Origin: JAHEFT01 sp963700705
GTDB taxonomy: Bacteria > Pseudomonadota > Gammaproteobacteria > Xanthomonadales > SZUA-36
Assembly (NCBI GenBank): GCA_963700705.1
Contig: CAVOYQ010000017.1
Coordinates: forward strand, 108,109-172,108
Direction: 5' to 3'
Length of the DNA: 64,000 nt
A program made the translations under genes and the position numbers. Each line of letters starts with the position of its first letter. Position 1 is the first letter of the stretch. Below are positions 15,001 through 24,245 of the stretch, one piece after another. The notes under the pieces were generated by a model that saw only the letters and a list, made by a program, of their open reading frames with translations, searched no databases and had not been told where the DNA came from.

Positions 15001-16418
15001 AGACTGTAGTAGAGGTTCATCTCGAAAGGGTGCGGGCGATTCCGCACCGCAATGACCTCTTTCATTTTTTCCCTGATCCAGCTATCGATCAGTTCCTGGT
15101 TGAAAACACCGCCTTCCACCAGGTAGGCATGATCTTCCGCCAGGGCATCCAGCGCCTCCTCCAGCGTTGCAGGAACGGGCGTGAGCATCGACTGGCGCTC
15201 CTCCGACCATGCAAAGACGTTGTCGTCGAACGGTCCAAAACCGTTGTTCTCGTCCGGCAGAATGCGGTTGCGGACGCCATCCAGACCGGCCATCAGCAGA
15301 GCGCTCATGGCCAGGTAATAGTTGCAGGTGCCGTCGCCGGTCCTGAATTCGATCCGCTTGGCTTCTTCGCTGGTCGCGTACTTGGGAATCCGGATCGCGG
15401 CACTGCGATTGGCCAGTCCGAAAAATAACTTCACCGGTGCTTCGAAGCCGGGCAGCAGTCGTTTATACGAGTTGGTGCTCGGGTTGGTAAAGGCCGTCAG
15501 TGAGCGGCCGTGTTGCAGAATTCCACCGATAAAGCACAGGGCGGTTTCCGACAAATCGGCGTAGCCGCCTTTGTCATAGAAAACATTGCGGCCACCCTTG
15601 CGCAGCTGGATATGGAAGTGCATGCCGCTGCCGGGTTCGTCGTACAACGGTTTGGGCATGAAGGTTGCCGTCAATCCATGCTGGAGTGCGCAGTTATGCA
15701 CGACATCCTTCACGTACATCATTTTGTCCGTGATGAGTTCGAAGGGCAGAAGCTCTGTTTCAATCTCCTGTTGTCCGGACAAACCCACTTCGTGATGATG
15801 GTAACGCACCGGACAACCGACTCCCTCGATCAGCCGGACCATTTCCTCGCGCACCCGGGCGTGTTTGTCGAACGGCGTGTCGATGTGATAGCCCTTGCGG
15901 TGCGCAACCGCGGTGCCGTCGGCATCCAGGTAACCGCCGGGCAGGTCTTCCTTGTTCTCATTCGAAGTAAACCGGTAACCGGCACTGTATTTGCCGTTGT
16001 GGATTTCCGCCTCGTTAAACAGGTAAAACTCGAACTCCGGCACCCACAGTGACTGATCAGCGATGCCGCTTTCTATCATGAACCGGTTGGCGCGGCTGGC
16101 TACGGTTCGCGGATCCTTGTTCACGCCCTGCCCGGTGTCCGCATCGCAGATATAGCTGAGCATCCGCAAAGTCTCCGGGTTGAACGGGTCGACGATGGCG
16201 GTGTTCAGATCAGGCAGCAACAGCATGTCGCCAGACTCGACCGACTTCATGCCGGGAATGCTCGAGCCATCGAACGGAACGCCATGTTTCAGTACATGAT
16301 CCAGCCGCCGCGGTGGAAAAGAGATGTGGTACCAGTTGCCGACAAGATCAGCGTACTTCAGATCAATGCTCCTGATTCCATGCTTTTCAACCAGGTTCTT
16401 GACGTTTTCCAGGCTCAT
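14997..16418 (-). CDS. Type I glutamine synthetase, without the usual adenylylation Tyr
   Basis: 473 residues with the GSI landmarks: MKSVESGDMLLLPD, the metal ligands in VPEFEFYLF, the catalytic region GSGMHFHIQL, NPSTNSYKRLLPGFEAP, RSAAIRIP, EFRTGDGTCNYYLAMSALLMAGLDG and the terminal EMNLYYSL. It makes glutamine from glutamate, ammonia and ATP. The E. coli adenylylation site NLYDLPP is replaced by NVFAWSEE, so the Tyr is missing. This may be an unmodified GS or a gamma-glutamyl-ligase relative. It lies 29 bases after pepD on the same strand. Confidence 0.85.
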   Translation of the reverse strand: MSLENVKNLVEKHGIRSIDLKYADLVGNWYHISFPPRRLDHVLKHGVPFDGSSIPGMKSVESGDMLLLPDLNTAIVDPFNPETLRMLSYICDADTGQGVNKDPRTVASRANRFMIESGIADQSLWVPEFEFYLFNEAEIHNGKYSAGYRFTSNENKEDLPGGYLDADGTAVAHRKGYHIDTPFDKHARVREEMVRLIEGVGCPVRYHHHEVGLSGQQEIETELLPFELITDKMMYVKDVVHNCALQHGLTATFMPKPLYDEPGSGMHFHIQLRKGGRNVFYDKGGYADLSETALCFIGGILQHGRSLTAFTNPSTNSYKRLLPGFEAPVKLFFGLANRSAAIRIPKYATSEEAKRIEFRTGDGTCNYYLAMSALLMAGLDGVRNRILPDENNGFGPFDDNVFAWSEERQSMLTPVPATLEEALDALAEDHAYLVEGGVFNQELIDSWIREKMKEVIAVRNRPHPFEMNLYYSL

Positions 16419-16447
16419 GACTTACCGCCGTTTATTGTTCTCGAGAA

Positions 16448-17914
16448 TCAGCTCTGTTTTCGAGGAATTCTTTCCAGGACTGCGTTCAGCAGCGTCCAGT
16501 ACTTCTGGACCGAACTGACCTGCACCTTTTCATCCGGAGAATGCGGGCCCCGGATGTTCGGGCCGAACGAGATCATCTGCACATCCGGATAATTCGCGCC
16601 CAGGATGCCGCACTCCAGGCCGGCATGGCAGGCCATCACCTTGGCTTTTTCGCCAAATAATTCCTCGTAAACTTCACCCAGCAGCCTGACGACCGGTGAG
16701 TCGGGCTTCGGCGCCCAGCCGGGGTAATCGCCGCGTAATTCAACCTCGGCGCCCATCAGTTCAAAGGCGCAGCGCAGGGCGCAAGCCAGGTCCAGCTTTT
16801 CGCTGTCCACCGAACCGCGCGCCAGGCACATGATCTCGTACTGCCCTTCCGCGACTTTCACCCGCGCCAGGTTATTCGAGGTCTGCACCAGGCCTTCGAT
16901 ATCCGGGCTCATCCGGAACACGCCATTGAGACAGGCATAAACCGCGCGCAGCAGCTTGTCCTGGAAACCCCTGTCGAGAATCGTGGCGGGCAGGTCTGCC
17001 GGATCCATCTCCACTTTCAGGCCCGGGTCTGTCACCGCGTACTCTGCCTTGAGGACTGCCGCCTGCGCGTTGATGAACTGTTTGAATTCATCGGCTTTTG
17101 CGTGGTCAACCAGGACGTGCGCAAAACCCTCGCGAGGAATGGCGTTGCGCAGCCCGCCCGAATCTATCGACGCGATGCGTATACCGAACTGTTCCACCGA
17201 GCACAACAACAGGCGGTTGAGCAATTTATTGGCGTTTCCCCGGCCATGGTGGATATCCATGCCGGAATGACCACCGGTCAGGCCCGTTATTTTCAATAAA
17301 AAGGCAACGCCTTTCACGGCAGGTTTTTCCTGCGCGTAAGCACCCTTCGCAGTGACGTCAATGCCGCCGGCGCATCCGATGGTGATCTCGGTGTCATCCT
17401 CGGTGTCGAGGTTGAGCAGGATTTCGCCGCTGAGCAGCCCCCCTTTCAGGCCCATTGCACCGGACATGCCGGTTTCCTCGTCAATCGTGAAGAGCGCCTC
17501 GATGGCGGGATGGGGTATGTTATCCGAAGCCAGGATGGCCATGGCCGAAGCCACCCCGATGCCGTTATCCGCGCCGAGGGTGGTGCCCCGCGCCTTGACC
17601 CAGTCGCCATCGACAAACATGTCGATCCCCTGGGTATCAAAATCGAAATCGGTGTCGGCATTCTTCTGGTGCACCATGTCCAGGTGGCCCTGAAGCACCA
17701 CGGGCGTGCGGTCTTCCATGCCCGGCGTGGCGGGTTTCCGGATAATCACGTTTCCGACATCGTCCTGCAGGGTTTCCAGCCCCAGCCGGGCGCCGAAATC
17801 CACCATGAAGGCAATCACACGCTGCTCCTTTTTGGAAGGGCGCGGGACGGCGTTCAGGTCAGCAAAGTGTTTCCAGACGGGGCGGGGTTCAAGTTGTAAA
17901 ATTTCGGGATTCAT
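16448..17914 (-). CDS. pepD: Aminoacyl-histidine dipeptidase (M20 family PepD)
   Basis: 488 residues. Metal-ligand motifs are VVLQGHLDMVHQKN, GTTLGADNGIGVASAMAIL and FTIDEETGMSGAMGLKGG, with GGHSGMDIHHGRGNANKLLNRLL in the lid domain and ACHAGLECGILGANYPDVQMISFGP near the C-terminus. PepD is a cytoplasmic zinc dipeptidase that prefers Xaa-His substrates such as carnosine. It precedes the glutamine synthetase gene and follows the aldehyde dehydrogenase on the same strand, about 150 bases apart. Full length and uninterrupted. Confidence 0.93.
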   Translation of the reverse strand: MNPEILQLEPRPVWKHFADLNAVPRPSKKEQRVIAFMVDFGARLGLETLQDDVGNVIIRKPATPGMEDRTPVVLQGHLDMVHQKNADTDFDFDTQGIDMFVDGDWVKARGTTLGADNGIGVASAMAILASDNIPHPAIEALFTIDEETGMSGAMGLKGGLLSGEILLNLDTEDDTEITIGCAGGIDVTAKGAYAQEKPAVKGVAFLLKITGLTGGHSGMDIHHGRGNANKLLNRLLLCSVEQFGIRIASIDSGGLRNAIPREGFAHVLVDHAKADEFKQFINAQAAVLKAEYAVTDPGLKVEMDPADLPATILDRGFQDKLLRAVYACLNGVFRMSPDIEGLVQTSNNLARVKVAEGQYEIMCLARGSVDSEKLDLACALRCAFELMGAEVELRGDYPGWAPKPDSPVVRLLGEVYEELFGEKAKVMACHAGLECGILGANYPDVQMISFGPNIRGPHSPDEKVQVSSVQKYWTLLNAVLERIPRKQS

Positions 17915-18017
17915 GATGCGGGATTTACCTTCTCAGGTCACAATGAAGTCAGATTCCACGGTAACCCAATCAGAACACCGAAGTCTGAATCGAGATCAAA
18001 TCAAACGGATAAATTAG

Positions 18018-18064
18018 GGAACCTCTGATCACACTGCGCGGGCGCGTAATTGCTCTGAGGTTCC
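18018..18064. repeat. Inverted-repeat hairpin
   Basis: GGAACCTC (18018-18025) pairs with GAGGTTCC (18057-18064) around a 31-base loop containing GCGCGGGCGCG. It ends exactly at the stop codon of the aldehyde dehydrogenase gene. It has no T-run, so I class it as a short palindromic repeat and not a terminator. Confidence 0.6.
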
Positions 18065-19496
18065 TTAACCGAAATGCAGGGTTTTGACTTCCTGGTAATC
18101 CTCCAGGCCCATCATGCCGCCTTCCCGGCCGTTACCGGACTGCTTGTAGCCGCCAAACGGACTGCCGTAATTGAAACCCGCCGCCGTTGATGTGCACGGC
18201 GCCGGCCCGCAGGCGGGCAGCTACCCGCTCCGCCCGTTCCGGATCGCCGGTCTGGAGGTAGGCGGCCAGTCCGTAAGGGGTGTCGTTGGCGATCCGGATC
18301 GCTTCCTCCTCGGTATCGAAAGGAATGATGGCCAGGACCGGGCCGAACACCTCTTCCCGGGCAATCGCCATGTCGTTGCCGACGTCGGCAAAGATGGTCG
18401 GTTTGACGTAGTACCCGGTCTCGAAACCGGCAGGTTTTCCCGCCCCGCCACATAAAACACGCACCCCATCCGCGATCGCCCGTTCGATATGGCCCTGAAC
18501 CCGGCCGAACTGAATCGCGCTGACCAGCGGACCGATGTGGTCGCCTTCGACGGCCGGATCGCCCACTGCCTGCGCCTTGCCGACGCGCTCAGCGATTTCC
18601 AGCACCTGCTGGTAACAGGAACGTTCCACCAGCAGGCGGGTCGGCGCGTCACACGACTGGCCGGTGTTGCCGAAACATTCCAGCACCGAATGGGTGACCC
18701 GATCCTCGAGATCTGCGCCGCAATCGGCAAAAACCAGGTTCGGTGACTTGCCGCCGAGTTCCAGCGTTATCCGCTTGATGGTATCGGCCGCATCCTTGCT
18801 GATGGCTTTGCCGGCCCGGGTTGAACCGGTGAAGGAAATCATCTGCACATCGGGATGTTTGGACAGAGTCGCCCCGGCAGTCAGACCGTCTCCATTGACC
18901 AGGTTGAATACCCCCGGCGGAAAACCGGCGTCGTGCAGCATTTCGGCATACAGCGCGGCGGAGAGCGGTGTGAATTCAGAAGGCTTCAAAACACAGGTGC
19001 AACCAGCGGCCAGCGCCGGAACGACCTTCAGGGCCACCTGGTTCATCGGCCAGTTCCAGGGCGTGATCAGCCCGCAGACCCCGATCGGTTCGCGCACCAG
19101 GATATCGCCGTTGTACAGTTCTTCCCGGCTCTTCTGCGCAGACAGCGCGTGGATGAAGCCCTGCAGATGCCCTGCCCCGCAGTCCGCCTGGGCTTCCCGC
19201 GACAGGGCAATCGGCGCGCCCATTTCCATCGTGATGGCCTGCGCCATTTCTTCAAACCGTTCGTTGTAAATTCCGAGAAACGTCTCGAGCAGGGCAAGCC
19301 GCTGTTCCTTGCTGGTCTGGCTGTATGAAGGAAAAGCAGCATTCGCGGCACGGACCGCGCGCTGCACATCCTCGGCTGAACCCATCGTTATCGTGGCGAT
19401 TTTCGATTCCGTGGCGGGATTGATTACGTCCATTTCCACGGTGGAAACCGGGCTTACCCATTCACCGTTGATGTAAAACTTGCGCAGGTCTTTCAT
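18065..19496 (-). CDS. NAD(P)-dependent aldehyde dehydrogenase (one frameshift)
   Basis: About 476 residues after correction. The Rossmann region ISFTGSTRAGKAISKDAA, the catalytic Glu in LELGGKSPNLVFADCG, the catalytic Cys in FGNTGQSCDAPTRLLVE and the EEVFGPVLAIIPFDTEEEAI motif are all present. One extra C near 18170 turns GGGFNYGSPFGGYKQSG into a false tail; removing it gives the proper end, YQEVKTLHFG, with the stop at 18065. It oxidises an aldehyde to the acid with a thioester intermediate. The substrate is unknown. Neighbouring pepD and the GS gene could place it in amine or polyamine-type catabolism, which is speculation. Confidence 0.88.
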
Positions 19497-19578
19497 GGAA
19501 AATTTTCCTGATCATCAGTCAAAGGATAATCATAATCCATTCTTTGGACGAATGGGCCGGATGGGCGTCCATTGATGA

Positions 19579-22500
19579 TCAGAAACTGACGGAATCCGTT
19601 GCGCAGTTGCCGGTTCCCATCTCGCAAACCACGTAGGTGTAGGTCTGACCGCTGCCCTTTACACCGATATTTTCAGTGTAGGCCCCGTCATTGGCCGTCG
19701 GCGACGCCGTAATATCGATACCATCCCGTCTGATTTCGACCGTTGAACCGGCGAAATTCAACCAGGTAATTTCCACGTTTTGCACACCCTTCACTTTGAA
19801 GGGGCGCAAGCTGATAGAACGCTCAGCCGGCGGTGGCGGCGGAGGCACATCGTCGTTTACGGTCAGGTTCACGGTAGCAATGTTACTGGCATCACCATCC
19901 TGATCGATTATGGTGTAGCTGAAGCTGTCGGTGCCGATAAAGTCAGTACTTGGTGTATAGGTAAAGCCACCATTAGCAGAAAGACTCAGAACACCACTGG
20001 CGGGTTGGGTGTTGCTGTTGATGCTTGCTGGGCCGTCACCCTGGTCATCGTTACTGATGACGTTACCGCTGACCTGCGTATTCACAACAGCCTGGTAGCT
20101 GTCATCCTCAGCGATGGGTGTCTTGTCTGCCGGGATATCACCAACAATGACGCTGCTACTGCCAACGTTATCGGCCGGGTTGTAAACCATGTTGTTCTTG
20201 GTCAGATTGCTAACCGTGAAGGTGACGCTGTTTACCTGGCTTTTCAAGTTGGCTTTTTGCACCGAACAACTGCCGCTGGTATCGGTGACACAGCTGGCTG
20301 AACCACTTGTTCCGTTACTCCATGACCCGTCAACGGTAACGCCCGCTTCCGGGCTGTTTCCCTGGTCTTCCACACCAATGGTCACCAAAGCGGTCCAGCG
20401 TCCGCGTGAAGCAGGCGCTACGGCACCGCTGAGCCCGGACAGGTTCATGGTCTCGATGGGTGCCGCCTCGGTGGAAAAACTCCAGGTAGCACCCTGGGTG
20501 GTGCCGTCGCCGTTCACCTCGTCAATACGCCAATAATACGTCGTTGAGTAGTCAAGTGGGCCTGGGTCGAATGATGTGGCTGCCAGCGCCTGGCTACCCT
20601 GCAGATCGCCAGCACCCAGTGAACTGTTGGTTCCAAAATATACGTTGTGAGAGTTAGTCAATGCCCCGGAAGACCATGAAAGCTGGGTGCTGAGACCCAG
20701 TTCGCTTGCACTGTTGGCCGGATTCGGGCTGGTAGCCGGGTCGGGCAATACGGCGGGTTCTGCCTCGGTGGTGAAGCTCCAGGTAGCGCCCCGGGTGGTG
20801 CCGTCGTCGTTCACCTCGTCGATGCGCCAGTAATAGGTGGTCGCGTAAGCGAGTGGGCCGGGATCAAAAGAGTGTAGTTGTCTGGGTAACCTGGTAATCA
20901 ATCACGCTGAGTGGGTTGTTGGTGCCGAAATACACATCGTGGGAACTGACGCCCGTCCCGGATGCCCAGGAAAGTTGGGTGCTGAGCCCCAATCCGCTTG
21001 CTCCGTTGTCCGGGATCGGTCCGGTTGCGATGCCAGGCGGTTCAGGCGGCTGAACAGAACCTCCGAAGACTTCGAATTCCACATCGTCAATCTGCCACAA
21101 ATTTCCCTGAATTTCGGACTCGCTGTCAAAGCGGAACCGCAGGGTAAAGCTGGCCTGTCCTGCCGCGAATCCACTCAAGTCGAGTACCTTGCTGCCGGGT
21201 AGAGGATCGAAGCCCCTGAAAGTCCAGGCTTCGGTCCAGTTCGCTCCCCCATTGGTGCTGACATCAACATTGATCGACTCGAGGGTGTCAAAATAGAAAT
21301 AGCTTTTGAAACGGAGTATGGCATTGGTAGAGGAAGACAAATCCATGGTGGGAGAACGCAGTGATGTGACCGTGATATGTGAATAGTTGTTATCCACCAT
21401 GGCGAATTTGCCCGTTCCGCCGGTATGGTTGTCGAGCCTCGGATCACCTTGAACGGGCGTCTTGACGGCCCAGGGAATTCCCCTTGGTGTTTCAACGGAC
21501 CAGCCAACCGGCAGACCGCCTGAAAAATCTTCATTGATTAGCAGCCCTGAACTGCTTGGTGGCGGAGTCTCTGCACTGATGACCAGGGAATAATCCTGGT
21601 TCTCCCCGTTCAACAGGCTACCCTTGTGGCTGACTTCCACGTAATAGGAGCCGGCGCCATCTGCACCTGTTACGACCTGTTCAACGTTGTCGCGGAAATT
21701 GTCCCCGGTAATCGCCGGATCGGCGGGAGTAGCCGGATTCAACACCCAGGGCAGATAAGTGGTCGCTCCTTTGTGGACTCGCAGATCCAGGTCATTGACC
21801 AGCATGCTGTCCGGCGGGTCCAGCGCCAGGGCAACCGGCGTTCCGGGCGGATCGGTCCAGACCAACGTGGCGGACACCAGGGCGTTTGGATCCGACGCAC
21901 TGAATTCTATGGTGTCTGCCGTGCCATTGACGAGACTGCCTTCGATGATCCGGTGTGCGCCGCCATTTCCGGAAATCACCTTTGCCACGTTCTTGGTGTT
22001 CAACAAACCCCAGCCGAATTCATAGTCCGGCCCATCCGCATCTCCAGCCTCGTCTGCCGTGTGGATCACCAGGGCCTTAAGCGTGGCGGCGCGCATGAAG
22101 TTCCCGGTACCGTAGAGGTTCTCGTAATGTTGCTGCAGCAACAGGAGCGACCCAGTGACATTGGGTGCGCTCATCGAGGTACCGGCGGCCAGCGCGTAGT
22201 AAGGATAATCTGGCCAGGCCGAAAACAGGAAAATGCCGTTGCCAACCACGTCGGGTTTGATCCGGCCGTCGTCGGTCGGACCCCAGGCGCTGAAGTCGGC
22301 CATCTGCACTGAGGATGGGCCTGCAAAAAGTGAATACCCTCCCAGCAGGTCATCGACTGCGCCTACTGTGAGAATATTCTTGGCAACGCTGGCGCCGGGC
22401 ATGCAATCGTAACCGGCCGCGGCGCAATCGCCCTGCCTGGGCAGGGTCGAGGTGAACAGGGCTTTGCCGTTTTGGTCGATAACGGTGTATTCCCTCGGGA

Positions 22501-22842
22501 TTCAAGCCCGGCGGAACCACCCGGCCAGACTTCGTCGGTCGATACGGTGTCCGCGGCATCGACATTGTTGGTGATGTAGAAAGAGGGTCCTATCCCCGGA
22601 GAGAATCTTTGTAACTCCAGAATTTTGCCATTTGGCAACTCGCGCCTGATGGGAATCCCCAGGCGGCGGGCATAGTCGCGCGCCTGTTGCTTCTCAATGA
22701 CATCACGATTTTTCAGCTGCTCAGAAAGAGTTTTTAAATCGGCCTTTCTTGTTGCCATTGCCATGTCACTTTGAGCCGCTAGTTCGCAACTCATCAGAGA
22801 CACAGCGAGAACAAAGAAGAATCTTAGTGAATTTGTCTTCAT
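19579..22842 (-). pseudogene. Exported S8 (subtilase) peptidase with internal deletion and frameshifts
   Basis: A signal peptide (MKTNSLRFFFVLAVSLMSCELAAQ) and propeptide are followed abruptly near 22500 by the late catalytic region in another frame: GASVAKNILTVGAVDDL, SAWGPTDDGRIKPDV and the Ser motif AAGTSMSAPNVTGSLLLLQQ. The Asp and His segments of the triad, normally lying between, are absent. After the catalytic domain come a P-domain-like jelly roll, two fibronectin-like repeats each with TTYYWRIDEVN and a cadherin-like domain (YTPSTDFIGTDSFSYTIID). An extra C near 20873 joins the last two frames. It is either a decayed protease or an assembly deletion. Confidence 0.75.
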
Positions 22843-22967
22843 AACAGGTTCAAATCCCTTTGACTTTCCCCCAGAAACAAGGCGGTTCCCATCCATTGAA
22901 CCGTTTCGTGTTTATATCAGTATAGACCAGCCTCAGAAAATTGCGCATGGTTGTCGGTAGTCTCACT

Positions 22968-23030
22968 GCACGCCTTTAAAATGAAGGCCAAATTGGCTCA
23001 TACTCTCTGCCAGACGCCAATTAAGGTAAC
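22968..23030 (+). pseudogene. Vestigial copy of the RHH antitoxin 3' end
   Basis: About 63 bases match 23731-23793 inside the downstream antitoxin gene at roughly 80 percent, translating to HAFKMKAKLAHTLCQTPIKV against NAFKTKAKLTHTPYQTQIKV. It has no start. It lies upstream of the nucleotidyltransferase gene, so the module is bracketed by two copies of the antitoxin tail. Confidence 0.65.
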
Positions 23031-23081
23031 GATATTAAACCATTCCCGGGAAATCTGCTGATCTCCTTCTTCAGGATTTCC

Positions 23082-23101
23082 GGTATATATTGGTATATAC
23101 T
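23082..23101 (+). promoter_or_regulatory. 10-bp tandem direct repeat, candidate operator
   Basis: GGTATATATT and GGTATATACT lie head to tail at 23082-23091 and 23092-23101, directly before the ATG at 23108. A 10-bp period matches one helical turn, as ribbon-helix-helix antitoxins often use. The overlap with the TATA-like sequence suggests autoregulation. This is inference. Confidence 0.45.
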
Positions 23102-23107
23102 ATTACA

Positions 23108-23560
23108 ATGCCATTTATCAACAACCTCTGCCTTACGCTCGATAAAGCCGGTGTGCGGTACGCCATAGTCGGGGGTTACGCCGTGGCCCTTCACGGCGCT
23201 GTGCGGGGAACAATGGACGTGGATATTGTCATCAATTGGGACCTGGGCAGTTTGCAGAAAGCGGTAAAAGCGCTCAATGAGATGGGCCTGGTATCGAGCC
23301 TGCCGGTTGGCGCTGAAGAAGTATTCCGGTTTCGTGACGAATATGTTCAAAACCGCAACTTGATCGCCTGGAATTTCTACAACCCCGATGATATTTCACA
23401 ACTGGCCGATATCATCATCACGTACGATCTCAAAGGCAAAGGGCGACAAAGATTAATGACCCGATCCGGGCCGCTGTACTTGTTGAATCTGAAGGAGTTG
23501 ATCGAGATGAAGACGTCAAAGCGGCCGTCCCCAGGACCTGGAAGACGTAAAAGCCCTTGA
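23108..23560 (+). CDS. MNT/AbiEii-like nucleotidyltransferase, toxin-like (3' frameshift)
   Basis: The minimal nucleotidyltransferase signature is present: VRYAIVGGYAVALHG, then RGTMDVDIVIN with the metal-binding Asp pair, and later LADIIITYDLKGKGRQRL and LLNLKELIEMKTS. The frame then breaks near 23520; with one base removed it continues GRPQDLEDVKALENL, the usual end of this family. Related proteins act as toxins by adding nucleotides to RNA or proteins. Pairing with the downstream RHH protein suggests a toxin-antitoxin-like module. The true stop is uncertain because of nearby indels. I use the ATG at 23108; a TTG at 23090 is unlikely. Confidence 0.65.
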   Translation: MPFINNLCLTLDKAGVRYAIVGGYAVALHGAVRGTMDVDIVINWDLGSLQKAVKALNEMGLVSSLPVGAEEVFRFRDEYVQNRNLIAWNFYNPDDISQLADIIITYDLKGKGRQRLMTRSGPLYLLNLKELIEMKTSKRPSPGPGRRKSP

Positions 23561-23571
23561 GAATCTCTCAG

Positions 23572-23821
23572 ATGAAAACTCTCCAGTATTTCTCAGAGGA
23601 AAATCTCAGGCAAGAACCGCGACTTGTCTCCCGACCAAATTCTTCAGTTTCTCGAAGATTTTCGACAGCTTCACGGTTCCCAACCATCAGCCAGCAAGTT
23701 GATCAGCATGAAAGTACCGGAAGACTTGCTGAATGCCTTTAAAACGAAGGCGAAATTGACCCATACTCCCTACCAGACACAAATCAAGGTGTTGATGAAA
23801 AATTGGGTGCTTGATAAATAA
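23572..23821 (+). CDS. Ribbon-helix-helix antitoxin-like protein (one frameshift)
   Basis: About 82 residues once one extra C near 23618 is removed: MKTLQYFSEENLRQE joins RDLSPDQILQFLEDFRQLHG. The C-terminal half, ASKLISMKVPEDLLNAFKTKAKLTHTPYQTQIKVLMKNWV, is a CopG/BrnA-type ribbon-helix-helix in which the KLISMKVPEDLL strand would bind DNA. It probably represses the operon and neutralises the nucleotidyltransferase. A broken copy of its tail lies at 22968-23030. The span is 3n+1 bases, consistent with a single insertion. Confidence 0.65.
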
Positions 23822-23834
23822 CCAGGAGAAATTC

Positions 23835-24245
23835 ATGACCACGAAAACGTTATCCGGAAGCTGTCTGTGCGGCGCCGTTCGTTACACCGCCACGGGTGAA
23901 GCACAGCGCTTCTACCACTGCCATTGTTCGCGGTGCCGCAAGGCTTCGGGAACCGGTCATGCCAGCAATCTGTTTTTGAAGGGTACGATCGAATGGGAGT
24001 CCGGCGAGGACCATATCAAGTTGTTCAAAGTGCCGGAGGCCGAACGGTTCACCAATACTTTTTGTGAAATCTGCGGCGGCAGGGTGCCCCGGTTTATCGA
24101 GCAGTACGGCGTGGTTTTTATCCCCGCCGGTTCCCTCGACGATGAACCTGATATGGGCCCGCAGGCGCATATCTTCATGGGTTCAAGTGCGGCCTGGTCC
24201 TGCGCGGGAGGCCAGTTGCCGGAATTTGATGAGTACGCCGGATAA
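23835..24245 (+). CDS. GFA/CENP-V domain protein
   Basis: 136 residues. The zinc-binding cysteines of the GFA fold are clear: GSCLCGAVRY, FYHCHCSRCRKASGT and NTFCEICGGRVPR, ending GQLPEFDEYAG. The family includes glutathione-dependent formaldehyde-activating enzyme, but most members have no proven activity, so a formaldehyde role should not be assumed. AGGAGA lies six bases before the ATG at 23835. The gene overlaps the next, the amidase, by 17 bases. Confidence 0.88.
   Translation: MTTKTLSGSCLCGAVRYTATGEAQRFYHCHCSRCRKASGTGHASNLFLKGTIEWESGEDHIKLFKVPEAERFTNTFCEICGGRVPRFIEQYGVVFIPAGSLDDEPDMGPQAHIFMGSSAAWSCAGGQLPEFDEYAG

Noticed and set aside
18018..18064. Terminator for the aldehyde dehydrogenase gene
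   Set aside because: The loop is 31 bases and there is no T-run after the stem on the minus strand.
21626..22312. 228-codon plus-strand frame inside the subtilase region
   Set aside because: Antisense to GTSMSAP and other subtilase motifs, with no support of its own.
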